Source: CAYLJO01 sp964383905 (lineage in GTDB: Bacteria > Acidobacteriota > Blastocatellia > Pyrinomonadales > Pyrinomonadaceae). From it: 23,366 nucleotides of DNA. The position numbers were made by a program, and so were the translations under genes. The notes beneath the pieces were generated by a model. That model was given only the letters and a program-made list of their open reading frames with translations, was not told the origin of the DNA and did not search any database. Each line of letters opens with the position of its first letter. Within the stretch, counting starts at the first letter, position 1. Where the stretch lies: assembly GCA_964383905.1 (NCBI GenBank), contig CAYLJO010000091.1, positions 1-23,366 of the forward strand. The letters run 5' to 3'. Below are positions 6,217 to 13,871 of the stretch, piece after piece.

Positions 6217-7047
6217 ATGGAACTGGGGAGTATGAATCGTTTGGCCGTTTTCGGGCTCGTCATTGTCGGGTTGCTGGTCGTCATGGCAATCTTCGCCCCG
6301 TGGATTGCGACGCAGGATGTCGGGGCGACTAATCTAACGATCCGTTATCTGCCTCCATCGTCCGCCCACTGGTTCGGCACGGACGCGACCGGGCGTGACG
6401 TTTTCGCGCGCGTGGTTTACGGGGCGCGCATCTCCCTGCGTGTCGGCATTATTGTCGTCCTGGTCTCGTCAATTGTCGGCACCCTACTCGGAGCGTTCGC
6501 AGGTTACTACGGGGGGTGGATCGACCGGATTGTGTCGGGTTACATTTTCAACGTCTTTCTGGCCTTTCCCGGCTTGCTTCTCGCCATCGCCCTGGTCGCA
6601 TTTCTTGGCGCCGGATTGAACAAGCTGATTTTTGCTTTATGTATCATCGGCTGGGTCGGCTATGCGCGGCTGATACGGGGCCAGGTGTTAAAAGTTCGCG
6701 AGTATGATTTTGTGCAGGCGGCGCGGGCCCTCGGGGCCGGCGATTTGCGCATCCTCTTTGTCCATATCCTGCCGAACGCGATCCAACCACTGATCGTCCA
6801 GGCAAGCCTGGGGATGGCGGGCGCCGTCCTCTCAGAAGCCTCGCTCTCTTTTTTAGGCCTGGGCGTGCCGCCGCCGGCTCCGTCCTGGGGGGTGATGATC
6901 GAAGAAGCGCGTGACCTGTCAACGCTTCAGGAAGCGCCTCACGCCCTGATTTTTCCCGGGATGGCCATCGCGCTGACCGTGCTGGCCTTTAATTTTATTG
7001 GCGATGGGCTGCGTGAATATCTCGATCCGCGCCAGCGGACGCGTTGA
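6217..7047 (+). CDS. DppC/OppC-type ABC transporter permease
   Basis: This is the second channel subunit of the same importer type, expected to form a heterodimer with the preceding permease in the inner membrane. Features: an N-terminal membrane segment (about 8-28), the family block HWFGTDATGRDVFARVVYGARISL, further membrane spans, the coupling loop REYDFVQAARALGAGDLRI with HILPNAIQPLIV, and the C-terminal block SLSFLGLGVPPPAPSWGVMI ending in GDGLREYLDPR. The length of 276 residues is normal. ATG 6217 has no Shine-Dalgarno. ATG 6232 has GGGGAG just one base before it, so neither start is ideal, and the alternative hairpin at 6173-6216 may control access. It lies 48 bp after the DppB-type gene and 3 bp before the ATPase gene. 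Confidence 0.94.
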   Translation: MELGSMNRLAVFGLVIVGLLVVMAIFAPWIATQDVGATNLTIRYLPPSSAHWFGTDATGRDVFARVVYGARISLRVGIIVVLVSSIVGTLLGAFAGYYGGWIDRIVSGYIFNVFLAFPGLLLAIALVAFLGAGLNKLIFALCIIGWVGYARLIRGQVLKVREYDFVQAARALGAGDLRILFVHILPNAIQPLIVQASLGMAGAVLSEASLSFLGLGVPPPAPSWGVMIEEARDLSTLQEAPHALIFPGMAIALTVLAFNFIGDGLREYLDPRQRTR

Positions 7048-7050
7048 TCG

Positions 7051-8145
7051 ATGTCTTCAACTACGATTATAGAAGAGCGCGACCCGTCGGCGGAGGTGTC
7101 GGCGGACACTACGGGGCCGGCAAAGGGCGCGCCCGCCATTTCGGTCGCCCACCTCTCCAAGACCTATCCTGTACCACTCACACGATTAAAAAGGTTCTTT
7201 CGCCTCAGTTTCAAGCCCCCCGTCGAAGCGCTACGCGACGTAACTTTTGACGTGCATAACGGAGAGATCTTCGGCCTCATCGGACGTAACGGCGCCGGCA
7301 AGACTACGCTCACCAAGATCGTCGCGACATTGGTGCAGCCGACCTCGGGAACGGTCACGGTGATGGGGCTCGACAGCGTGCGTGATGAGGTGAAGGTGCG
7401 CTCCATGGTCGGCCTGGCGTCGGCCGAGGAAAGGAGCTTTTACTGGCGACTGTCAGCGGAGCAAAACCTGCTTTTTTTCGCGCGGCTTTACGGGCTGAGC
7501 GACCGGGCGGCGCGGCGACGGATCGTGGAGTTACTCGCGCGCTTTGAGCTCGAAGAGGCGGCGCGTCGCCGCTTTGGCGAGCTCTCGACGGGGAATAAAC
7601 AGCGCCTGGCGGTGGCGCGCGCCCTGCTCGCCCAACCGCCCGTCCTGCTGCTGGACGAGCCGACCCGCTCACTTGATCCGCTTGCCGCATCGCGTATGCG
7701 CGAGCTGATCAGCTCGCTCACGCGCGCCCGGCCGCCGGTCACGATCCTGCTCACCTCGCACAACCTCGCCGAGGTCGAAGAGCTCTGCCGGCGCGTGGCG
7801 GTTATCAGCCGGGGTCAAATCCGCGCGCTCGATACGCCGAGAAACCTGCGTGCCCCCCATAAACAGACCGAACGTGTGCATCTCGTGGTCCGTGATATTT
7901 CACAGGTCCTCGCCGAACGCGCGCTCGCGCATGAGCTAAGGAACCTCGAAATAACGGCGCAGGACCAGTCGCTCGTCGTCGCTTTTACGCGCGAGGCGGG
8001 CGACGGTCATCTTGATCGGGCGGTGCGCCTGCTGCAGGAGAGCGGCGGGATCATTCTCGCGAGTGATTCAAAGCGGGCGACGCTGCTCGACGTGCTCGAG
8101 AGCTATGAGAGGGAACATGCCGGGGCGGCGGGGAGGCAGGGATGA
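7051..8145 (+). CDS. ABC-2-type transporter ATP-binding protein
   Basis: This cytosolic ATPase energises an ABC-2 exporter. Walker A is GRNGAGKT (78-85), the ABC signature is LSTGNKQRL (178-186, a variant of LSGGQ), Walker B is VLLLDEP (198-204), and the H-loop is LTSHN (His237). The segment EERSFYWRLSAEQNL stands near the usual Q-loop and is typical of this exporter subfamily. There is a poorly conserved N-terminal extension of about 28 residues, and a C-terminal domain of about 100 residues after the ATPase core, as in NatA/DRA-like proteins. It starts 3 bp after the DppC-type gene and overlaps the following permease by 4 bp (ATGA), so translational coupling is likely. Its partner is therefore the ABC-2 permease; whether it could also serve the two upstream importer permeases is unknown, and their usual ATPases are of a different subfamily. 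Confidence 0.95.
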   Translation: MSSTTIIEERDPSAEVSADTTGPAKGAPAISVAHLSKTYPVPLTRLKRFFRLSFKPPVEALRDVTFDVHNGEIFGLIGRNGAGKTTLTKIVATLVQPTSGTVTVMGLDSVRDEVKVRSMVGLASAEERSFYWRLSAEQNLLFFARLYGLSDRAARRRIVELLARFELEEAARRRFGELSTGNKQRLAVARALLAQPPVLLLDEPTRSLDPLAASRMRELISSLTRARPPVTILLTSHNLAEVEELCRRVAVISRGQIRALDTPRNLRAPHKQTERVHLVVRDISQVLAERALAHELRNLEITAQDQSLVVAFTREAGDGHLDRAVRLLQESGGIILASDSKRATLLDVLESYEREHAGAAGRQG

Positions 8146-8960
8146 GAAGCATCGCGCTTTTGTTGCGCCGGGTGCGCGCCTTTGTCGCCCGCGACTTCCG
8201 ATTGGCCGTGAGCTACCGGCTCGATTTTTTCATGCGCGTACTGATGATCTTATTAACGGTCACGACGCTCTTTTTCGTCTCGCAAATATTTGTCGGGCGC
8301 GCTGAGACTCCTTTCGCGGAGTGGCGTAATCCGCTCGCGGCGTGGATCACGGGGCTCGCCGTCCTGCACTATTTCATGACCGGGTTTTCGAGTCTGGCCA
8401 ACGCGATCCGCTCGGAGCAGATGCAGGGGACGCTGGAGAGCGTGTTATTGACGCCGATCAGCGTCTCGACGGTGATCATGGCGAGCTCGGCGTGGGATTT
8501 CACGCAAGCGACATTCAATTCCTTCCTCTACCTCTTTTTCGGCTGGCTTTTTTTCGACGTGCATTACCGGGGGAGCTTTGCGCTGGCCCTCTTATTCCTG
8601 GTGCTCACGACGCTCGTGCTCGCCTGTCTCGGCATCCTCTCGGCGAGTTTCGCGATGGTCTTCAAGCGCGGCGATCCTTTCGGGATAATTCTGGGCACGG
8701 GGTCGGCGCTCTTCTCCGGCGTCTTCTTCCCGACTCAACTGCTGGGCCGCGGGTTCGGCAGCGTCTCGCGGCTGCTGCCACCGACGTACGGGCTGGACGG
8801 GATTCGCCGCGTGCTCATCGAAGGCCAGGGCCTGGCCGAGGTGCGCGAGCCGCTCTTCATGCTCTTTCTTTTTCTCGCCGTCTTACTCCCGTTTTCGCTC
8901 TGGGTCTTTGGGCGGGCCGTGCGCCGCGCCAAACGGGAGGGGAGCTTGATTCAATATTGA
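8142..8960 (+). CDS. ABC-2-type transporter permease
   Basis: This 272-residue inner-membrane protein has about six membrane segments and the ABC-2 arrangement: an N-terminal basic stretch (RRVRAFVARDFRLAVSYRLDFF), a first span, the conserved cytoplasmic block NAIRSEQMQGTLESVLLTPIS (near residues 88-108), paired spans, and a periplasmic-side block SGVFFPTQLLGR...LLPPTYGLDGIRRVL. It overlaps the ATPase gene by 4 bp and with it would form a complete exporter. The substrate cannot be told from sequence; relatives export drugs, lipids, polysaccharides or sodium. It is the last gene of the operon; an inverted-repeat element begins a few bases after its stop and no classical terminator is seen. Confidence 0.94.
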   Translation: MRSIALLLRRVRAFVARDFRLAVSYRLDFFMRVLMILLTVTTLFFVSQIFVGRAETPFAEWRNPLAAWITGLAVLHYFMTGFSSLANAIRSEQMQGTLESVLLTPISVSTVIMASSAWDFTQATFNSFLYLFFGWLFFDVHYRGSFALALLFLVLTTLVLACLGILSASFAMVFKRGDPFGIILGTGSALFSGVFFPTQLLGRGFGSVSRLLPPTYGLDGIRRVLIEGQGLAEVREPLFMLFLFLAVLLPFSLWVFGRAVRRAKREGSLIQY

Positions 8961-8962
8961 AA

Positions 8963-9103
8963 AAGTAATCAGTATTCAGTGGTCAGTAATCAGTTAAAAC
9001 CTGAAATGCTAATGACTGTTTTAATGATCAAACTTCTGACAAAAAGGGAATCGAAAGCATGTCTCGAATTGATTTACAACTGATCGCTGACTACTGATTA
9101 CTT
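8963..9103. repeat. inverted-repeat element with AGTAATCAGT-type arms
   Basis: The left arm (8963-8995) is a run of short units AGTAATCAGT / ATTCAGT / GGTCAGTAATCAGTT. The right arm (9078-9103) is its approximate reverse complement (AACTGATCGCTGACTACTGATTACTT). The 82-nt centre is AT-rich and non-coding. It fills the whole gap between the exporter permease and the HDAC-like gene. Similar short-unit arms occur between genes in many bacterial genomes as small non-autonomous repeat elements; from one copy I cannot prove mobility. Confidence 0.7.
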
Positions 9104-9109
9104 CTAGAA

Positions 9110-10030
9110 ATGCGCGTTTCTTACACCCCACGATATTACGCGGACATCGGCGAGAGCCACGTCTTTCCGATCCGTAAATTCGAGCGCGTGCGCGACCGGC
9201 TGGTGTGCGAGGGCACACTGCGAGCGGCAGAGGTCATCGAGCCGCAGCCGGCGTCCCTGGCCGACGTGCTGCTGGTCCACCGGGAAGACTATATAACCCG
9301 TTTACGCGCGGGCACGCTTTCGCCGCGCGAGATCAGGCGGTTGGGTTTGCCCTGGTCGAAGGCCCTGGTTCGCCGCTCATTCCTCGCCGCCGGGGGGACG
9401 GTTAACGCCGCGCGATGGGCGCTCGAAGGCGGCATCGGGTCGAACCTCGCGGGCGGGACGCATCACGCTTTCCCTGATCGCGGCGAAGGCTTCTGCGTGC
9501 TGAATGATGTCGCGATCGCGATCCGCGTTCTCTGTCGTGACGGCCTGATCAATCGCGCCGCCGTCGTCGATTGCGACGTGCATCAAGGCAACGGCACGGC
9601 AACGATTTTTAGCCGCGATGAGAGCGTTTTTACCTTCTCGATGCACGGGGCGAAAAACTACCCGCTTTTCAAAGCACGTTCGACGCTCGACGTGGAATTG
9701 CCGGATGAGACGGCTGACGCAGAATATTTGGTGGCTCTGGCCGACAATCTCCCGCGGGTCTTTGCGCACGCGCCGGATATCATCTTTTACCTCGGGGGGG
9801 CCGACCCTTTTGCGGGTGATAAGCTCGGCAGGCTCGCGCTCTCGATAGAGGGCTTACGCGCGCGCGATACGTACGTGCTCGCAGAATGTCATGCGCGTGG
9901 CGTGCCCGTGGCGACCGTGATGTCCGGGGGCTATGCGCAAAATATCGAAGATACGGTGGAGATCCACTGCAACACGATCCGCGCGGCGCGGATGATCTAT
10001 GAAGGCCGAGCGCAGGCTGTCGCGGGGTGA
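9110..10030 (+). CDS. histone deacetylase-fold zinc amidohydrolase
   Basis: This cytosolic enzyme of the arginase/HDAC fold removes acetyl or acyl groups from amines; bacterial relatives act on acetylpolyamines or acetyl-lysine (AcuC-like), and the substrate here is unknown. Catalytic features are complete: the histidine pair in GGTHHAF (118-119), zinc ligands Asp156 and His158 in DCDVHQGNGTA, Asp232 in LGGADPFAGDKLG, and the substrate-activating tyrosine in MSGGY (275). The length of 306 residues fits the short, class IV-like bacterial group. ATG 9110 follows the repeat element by six bases; no Shine-Dalgarno is visible, since the repeat lies where one would be. It may have its own promoter inside the repeat. 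It is followed 107 bp later by mtgA. Confidence 0.94.
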   Translation: MRVSYTPRYYADIGESHVFPIRKFERVRDRLVCEGTLRAAEVIEPQPASLADVLLVHREDYITRLRAGTLSPREIRRLGLPWSKALVRRSFLAAGGTVNAARWALEGGIGSNLAGGTHHAFPDRGEGFCVLNDVAIAIRVLCRDGLINRAAVVDCDVHQGNGTATIFSRDESVFTFSMHGAKNYPLFKARSTLDVELPDETADAEYLVALADNLPRVFAHAPDIIFYLGGADPFAGDKLGRLALSIEGLRARDTYVLAECHARGVPVATVMSGGYAQNIEDTVEIHCNTIRAARMIYEGRAQAVAG

Positions 10031-10137
10031 CGAACAAAAGTAGGGCGTGGCAGTTGGCGCGGGCGAACCAATCGTGTGGACTGATTTCAGAGCGCGGCTT
10101 TGAGCTATAGCGGGATTACAGAGTCGATAGATTTACC

Positions 10138-10902
10138 ATGTGGCGTGCGGTTAAATTAGTCGCCTTATTGTTAGTTGGCATTGTTATCAGCTTAGCCGGT
10201 TACGAGTACCTGACCTTCCCCTCGATCTCTCGTCTGCGCGACCAAAACCCTTCGACTACTTCCCTGATCGAGGAGCGGACGGCCGAGGCCAAAGCCGAGG
10301 GGATTCAACCCAAGCGCGCGCAAGTCTGGGTTCCGCTGGAAAGGATCTCGCCCAACTTGCGGCGGGCAGTCTTAGCGGGCGAAGACACAAACTTTGCCAC
10401 GCATCACGGCTTCGATTACAAAGCCATCCAACGGGCCTGGGAGGAGGCCCAGCGCGAGTCTGAAAGGGAGGCCAAGCGTGAGGGGGATGACCCGTCAAGC
10501 TGGATTCCGCCGTTGCCGACCTTCAAGCGCGGGGCCTCGACCATTACGCAGCAACTGGCGAAAAACCTCTACCTGTCGACTGAGAAATCATTCTTGCGCA
10601 AGGGGCGTGAGGCCGTCATCACATACTTTCTCGAGCGCGAATTATCAAAGCGCCGGATCCTTGAGCTTTACCTGAATGTGATCGAGTGGGGCGATGGCAT
10701 TTACGGGGCCGAAGCGGCCGCCCAATACTATTTCCACAAACCGGCCGCCGAGCTGTCCCCGCGCGAGGCAGCTTTCCTGTCCGCGATCATTCCAAACCCG
10801 CGCACAGTTTTTAACCCGCAGACAAACCCGCGCCGCGTCGCGCGCCGGCAGAGAATCATCCTGCGCGGGATGCCCTACGTAAAGATGCCTCAGGGGGCCT
10901 GA
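10138..10902 (+). CDS. mtgA: monofunctional biosynthetic peptidoglycan transglycosylase
   Basis: This GT51 enzyme polymerises lipid II into glycan strands at the outer face of the inner membrane. The N-terminal segment VKLVALLLVGIVISLAG (5-21) anchors it. The catalytic motif AVLAGEDTNFATHHGFD has the donor-site Glu82; then come RGASTITQQLAKNLYL, RKGREAVITYFLERELSKRRILELYLN and VIEWGDGIYGAEAAAQYYF. There is no transpeptidase domain. It is oddly enlarged: between motifs 1 and 2 about 20 extra, highly charged residues (EEAQRESEREAKREGDDPSS) appear. No Shine-Dalgarno is obvious before the ATG. It ends convergently with the Roadblock gene, with a shared hairpin between them. Confidence 0.94.
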   Translation: MWRAVKLVALLLVGIVISLAGYEYLTFPSISRLRDQNPSTTSLIEERTAEAKAEGIQPKRAQVWVPLERISPNLRRAVLAGEDTNFATHHGFDYKAIQRAWEEAQRESEREAKREGDDPSSWIPPLPTFKRGASTITQQLAKNLYLSTEKSFLRKGREAVITYFLERELSKRRILELYLNVIEWGDGIYGAEAAAQYYFHKPAAELSPREAAFLSAIIPNPRTVFNPQTNPRRVARRQRIILRGMPYVKMPQGA

Positions 10903-10948
10903 CGCGGACCTTCGCGCGCCGGTGATTAAAGGATGATAACTGAATGAA

Positions 10949-10977
10949 GAGGCCGCCTTCGTTTGGAAGGCGGCCTC
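10949..10977. terminator. shared hairpin between mtgA and the pil operon end
   Basis: GAGGCCGCCTTC (10949-10960) and GAAGGCGGCCTC (10966-10977) form a perfect 12-bp stem around a 5-nt loop. T-runs on either side are weak (TCGGTTTAAG on plus, TCATTCAG on minus), but its position between two converging genes suits a bidirectional terminator. Confidence 0.7.
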
Positions 10978-11021
10978 TCGGTTTAAGGGTTAATGTTTCG
11001 CCCGGTTGGCGTGCCGGTGAG

Positions 11022-11387
11022 CTACACGGCGAATTCACAGGCGAGCTGCAGTTCCGCCTTGCGCAGTTCGAAGCGCCCGCGCCCGATATTGCCGTCGCGT
11101 TTGAGCGCGAGGACGATAAAGTAGTCGCGGTTGAGGAGGCGCATCACGACGGTGTTCTCGTCGTAGGTGATGACGAGCTCGCGTAAGCTGCCGAGTCCCG
11201 TATCACCGCCTGAACGCTGTGCGTTGCGTATCAGCGATGTGAACTCTGCGGCGGCGACGTCGAGGTTGGCGTCCTGGCCCTCCTCGCTTAACACCTTTTC
11301 AACTGCGATGCCGTCGGTGCCCATGATGAGGGCACCGAGGCACCCGTCGGTCCGTTCAATGATCGTTTCAAGCGGTCCTTTGAACAT
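11022..11387 (-). CDS. Roadblock/LC7 domain protein
   Basis: The 121-residue product is a single Roadblock/LC7 fold: MFKGPLETIIERTDGCLGALIMGTDGIAVEKV, then ...DLDVAAAEFTSLIRNAQR-like helix, then ELVITYDENTVVMRLLNRDYFIVLALKRDGNIGRGRFELRKA. Bacterial relatives such as MglB regulate small Ras-like GTPases (MglA) that set cell polarity and type IV pilus placement. It starts 14 nt after the secretin stop, so it is very likely cotranscribed with pilMNOPQ; AAGGAG precedes the ATG by about 10 nt. No MglA-type GTPase is in the window. A polarity or motility role is inference from this location. Family assignment is fairly firm. Confidence 0.87.
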   Translation of the reverse strand: MFKGPLETIIERTDGCLGALIMGTDGIAVEKVLSEEGQDANLDVAAAEFTSLIRNAQRSGGDTGLGSLRELVITYDENTVVMRLLNRDYFIVLALKRDGNIGRGRFELRKAELQLACEFAV

Positions 11388-11401
11388 CTCTCACGATCTC
11401 C

Positions 11402-13630
11402 TTACGGCCTGGTCTGGGGGGCGGCCGGAGCGGACGGTTGGAGCACGATCGGCGCCGGGACCGTCGTGGACGGCTGGCCCGAGGTGGGCGTGTTGGTCGG
11501 CGGATTGCCGAGCGGCACGGGCTGCGAAATGGTGGCCGAGCGTGTGCCGGTGCTGATCCGACCGGCGGTGGGGCGGCCCTCATAGTCCGGGCGGTAGATA
11601 CGCGGCGTAATGAAGAACAGGATCTCGCTGGTACTGCGGATGGCCTGTCTTCGCTTGAAGAGATTGCCGACAACGGGCAGGCTGGCGATGCCGGGGGTCC
11701 GCTGCTGCAACTCCGATTCCGTATCAGCGAGCACACCACCCATGACCGTCGTACCGCCATCTGGCACCAGCACTTCGGAGGTCATGCGCTGGGTGTCAAT
11801 ACCCGGAGTGCCGCCGACGGCGATCGTCTGGTTAACGGTGTTGTTCTCAATCGTGACACGGAGCACGACCGTGCCGACATCGGTAATCTGCGGCGTGATG
11901 GAAAGGCGCAACGGCACGTTAACGAAGGTTGTCGTAACGGTGGTCGCACCGGAGGTGGCGAGCGCGGTCTGGATCGGAATCTGTGTCCCGCTCTCGATCT
12001 GCGCCGTCCTGTTGTTGAGCGCCGTGACCCGCGGAGTGGCCACAGTCTTAGCCTGACCTTTAGCCTCGGCCGCGGTAATGAGCGAGCTGATCTGCGCGGT
12101 GCCCATGAGGCCCGTCGTCAGACCGATCACGGTGCTGGCGGCGGCCGCCGCGAGGTTACCTAAGGGCTGGTTAGTACCAGCCAACCCTCCGGGAACGCCG
12201 AAGAGGTTCGGGCCGCTGGTCAAGGAGTTGCCACCGCTGCTGCCGCCAGAGGAGCTGCTGGTCGCAGGCAGTGTGCTGAATGATCCGAGGCCACCGGTAC
12301 CACGGTTAAGGACAGAGGAAGCGAGCTGCACGCCGAGGTCGCGGCTGAAGTTGCGCGTGCCGATCACGATGCGTGTTTCGATTTCGACCTGCGGCTCGGG
12401 CTGGTCGAGAATGGCGACAAGCTGACGAATGGCGTCAATATTCTCCCTGACATCCGTGATGATGAGGGTATTGCTACGCTCGTCAACTTCGATGCCACCG
12501 CGCGTGGAGAGCCGGCGCCGGATGATCGGCAGAAGGCCCTGCTCGCCGGCCGACGCCTGGGCGAAGTTGGGGTTGCCGGGGGTAGAGCCGGACGCGCCGT
12601 TGAGGTTGCCGTTGGCGGCAAGCATGTTATTAACGAGCAGACCGGACCCTGAGGTGCTGCCGCCGGTAAAGCCGGCGGCGCCGCCGGCGGTCGCCGACAG
12701 TGTGCCCGTGGCCCTGGCGTAATTGAGGCGGATAAATTCCGTCACCAGAGGCGAGTTGTTCAGGCGCGCCTCGTTCAGTTTTTGGTGAAGGGCCACTTCT
12801 GAGGCGATGATGTCCTCGGTGGCGACGCGCAGGATATTGCCCTGCACCTCGACGCCTAAGCGGTTGGCGCGGAGGATCGCCTCGAGCGCGACGTTCCAGG
12901 GTACGTCCGAGACGTTGACCGTGACCGGCACATCTTTAACAGAGTTATCGATGACGAAGTTCACGCCGTACTGCTCGGTGATGTAGCTCAGAATGTCGCG
13001 GATATCCGCATTGACGACGTTCAAATTGATCGGCTCGCCGACGAAGCCGGGCTGGCCGTATTGCAGGCCCTGCGACGATTGTGACGGACCGGCTGATGGA
13101 TTGATTTGAACGTTGGGGCGCGACGCAGGGGCCTGCGCCGGCCTCTGGGAGGTTTGCCCGGAGAGGGTCTCGTCTTTGGCGGCGGGCTTGACCGAAGCAT
13201 CGCCGGCAGTGGCCGGTGAAAGCACCAGCACTAAATTATTGCCGTCCAGCTGCGAGCGGTCACGCACGTCCGCCAGCAGGGAGACGCGCAGGCGAGAAGA
13301 TGCCGCTGTTTTGGGGCCCACATTCTTCTGGACCGTCAGGCCGCCGACCAGCGGTGTATGAAAGGTATAGCCCGGTGCGAGGCGTGACGCATCAACGCCG
13401 GGAAGGTTAATAAGGATGGTCCGCGCGTCCGGCTTGGAAATCGAGTAAGTCATCGGCGCGGTGCCGGAAATGGTGATGAAGGTGGAGGCGCCGGAGGTCG
13501 TCGCGCTAACGCTGGTCGCAACCGGAGCCGTGGTCGTGCCCGCCAGAGCGAACACCGAGAGCGAACACACAAGCCAGAGGACGAGCGCGCCTCTTCTGGT
13601 GAACGCGAGTAATTGAGAATGATGTAGCAT
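11402..13630 (-). CDS. pilQ: type IV pilus secretin PilQ
   Basis: PilQ forms the outer-membrane ring through which the pilus passes. From the ATG at 13630 (preceded by AAGGAGGGG) it has 742 residues: a signal peptide (ending near ALAG), an AMIN-like domain binding peptidoglycan (about 45-140), a Pro/Ser/Gln-rich linker, an STN/N0 domain (INLNVVNADIRDILSYITEQYGVNFVIDNSVKD), a secretin N1 domain with EVDERSNTLIITD, and the secretin barrel with QVEIETRIV, TPRVTALNN and the signature VPDGGTTVMGGVL...TPGIASLPVVGNLFKRR...FFITPRIYRPD. Two Gly/Ser-rich insertions interrupt N1 (TAGGAAGFTGGSTSGSG) and the barrel (TSSSSGGSSGG). A Thr/Pro-rich tail of about 65 residues follows the barrel. A longer start at 13669 is rejected because the internal ATG has the ribosome binding site. 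A 241-bp gap separates it from pilP. Confidence 0.96.
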   Translation of the reverse strand: MLHHSQLLAFTRRGALVLWLVCSLSVFALAGTTTAPVATSVSATTSGASTFITISGTAPMTYSISKPDARTILINLPGVDASRLAPGYTFHTPLVGGLTVQKNVGPKTAASSRLRVSLLADVRDRSQLDGNNLVLVLSPATAGDASVKPAAKDETLSGQTSQRPAQAPASRPNVQINPSAGPSQSSQGLQYGQPGFVGEPINLNVVNADIRDILSYITEQYGVNFVIDNSVKDVPVTVNVSDVPWNVALEAILRANRLGVEVQGNILRVATEDIIASEVALHQKLNEARLNNSPLVTEFIRLNYARATGTLSATAGGAAGFTGGSTSGSGLLVNNMLAANGNLNGASGSTPGNPNFAQASAGEQGLLPIIRRRLSTRGGIEVDERSNTLIITDVRENIDAIRQLVAILDQPEPQVEIETRIVIGTRNFSRDLGVQLASSVLNRGTGGLGSFSTLPATSSSSGGSSGGNSLTSGPNLFGVPGGLAGTNQPLGNLAAAAASTVIGLTTGLMGTAQISSLITAAEAKGQAKTVATPRVTALNNRTAQIESGTQIPIQTALATSGATTVTTTFVNVPLRLSITPQITDVGTVVLRVTIENNTVNQTIAVGGTPGIDTQRMTSEVLVPDGGTTVMGGVLADTESELQQRTPGIASLPVVGNLFKRRQAIRSTSEILFFITPRIYRPDYEGRPTAGRISTGTRSATISQPVPLGNPPTNTPTSGQPSTTVPAPIVLQPSAPAAPQTRP

Positions 13631-13824
13631 GTTCCCCTCCTTCAGGGAATCACCGAACGTTCCAGCCACACGCTACGCTCGTTCGGTCTCCATGGAGTTT
13701 CGATAAAGCGCGCGCCGCACAACGCGGAAGCGTCCGGTATGGTGGTTAAAACAAGCGCGCGTCCGATGACGGTCAAGCCGAGGTGGCCCGAGCTTCAATC
13801 TGGACACGCACAGCGGAACAGTTT

Positions 13825-13858
13825 CGGTACGGGCATGCTCAGGCTTCGTGCCGTACCG
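13825..13858 (-). promoter_or_regulatory. hairpin in the pilP-pilQ gap
   Basis: CGGTACGGGCATG (13825-13837) pairs with CGTGCCGTACCG (13847-13858) with one bulge. It lies 14 nt after the pilP stop in the 241-bp gap before pilQ. It may be a processing or partial-termination site that sets different levels of pilMNOP and pilQ. No clear second promoter was found in the gap. Confidence 0.4.
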
Positions 13859-13871
13859 GGACTAAAACTGA

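Noticed and set aside
6644..6922. Minus-strand 92-codon frame inside the DppC-type gene
   Set aside because: It is an antisense shadow of high-GC coding sequence, with Arg/Pro/Ser-rich random composition.
11438..12163. Plus-strand 241-codon frame inside pilQ
   Set aside because: Antisense to a strongly supported secretin gene; composition is Arg/Gly/Asp-rich noise.
13631..13669. Longer start for pilQ
   Set aside because: The extra codons contain the Shine-Dalgarno (AAGGAGGGG) of the inner ATG, which directly begins the signal peptide.
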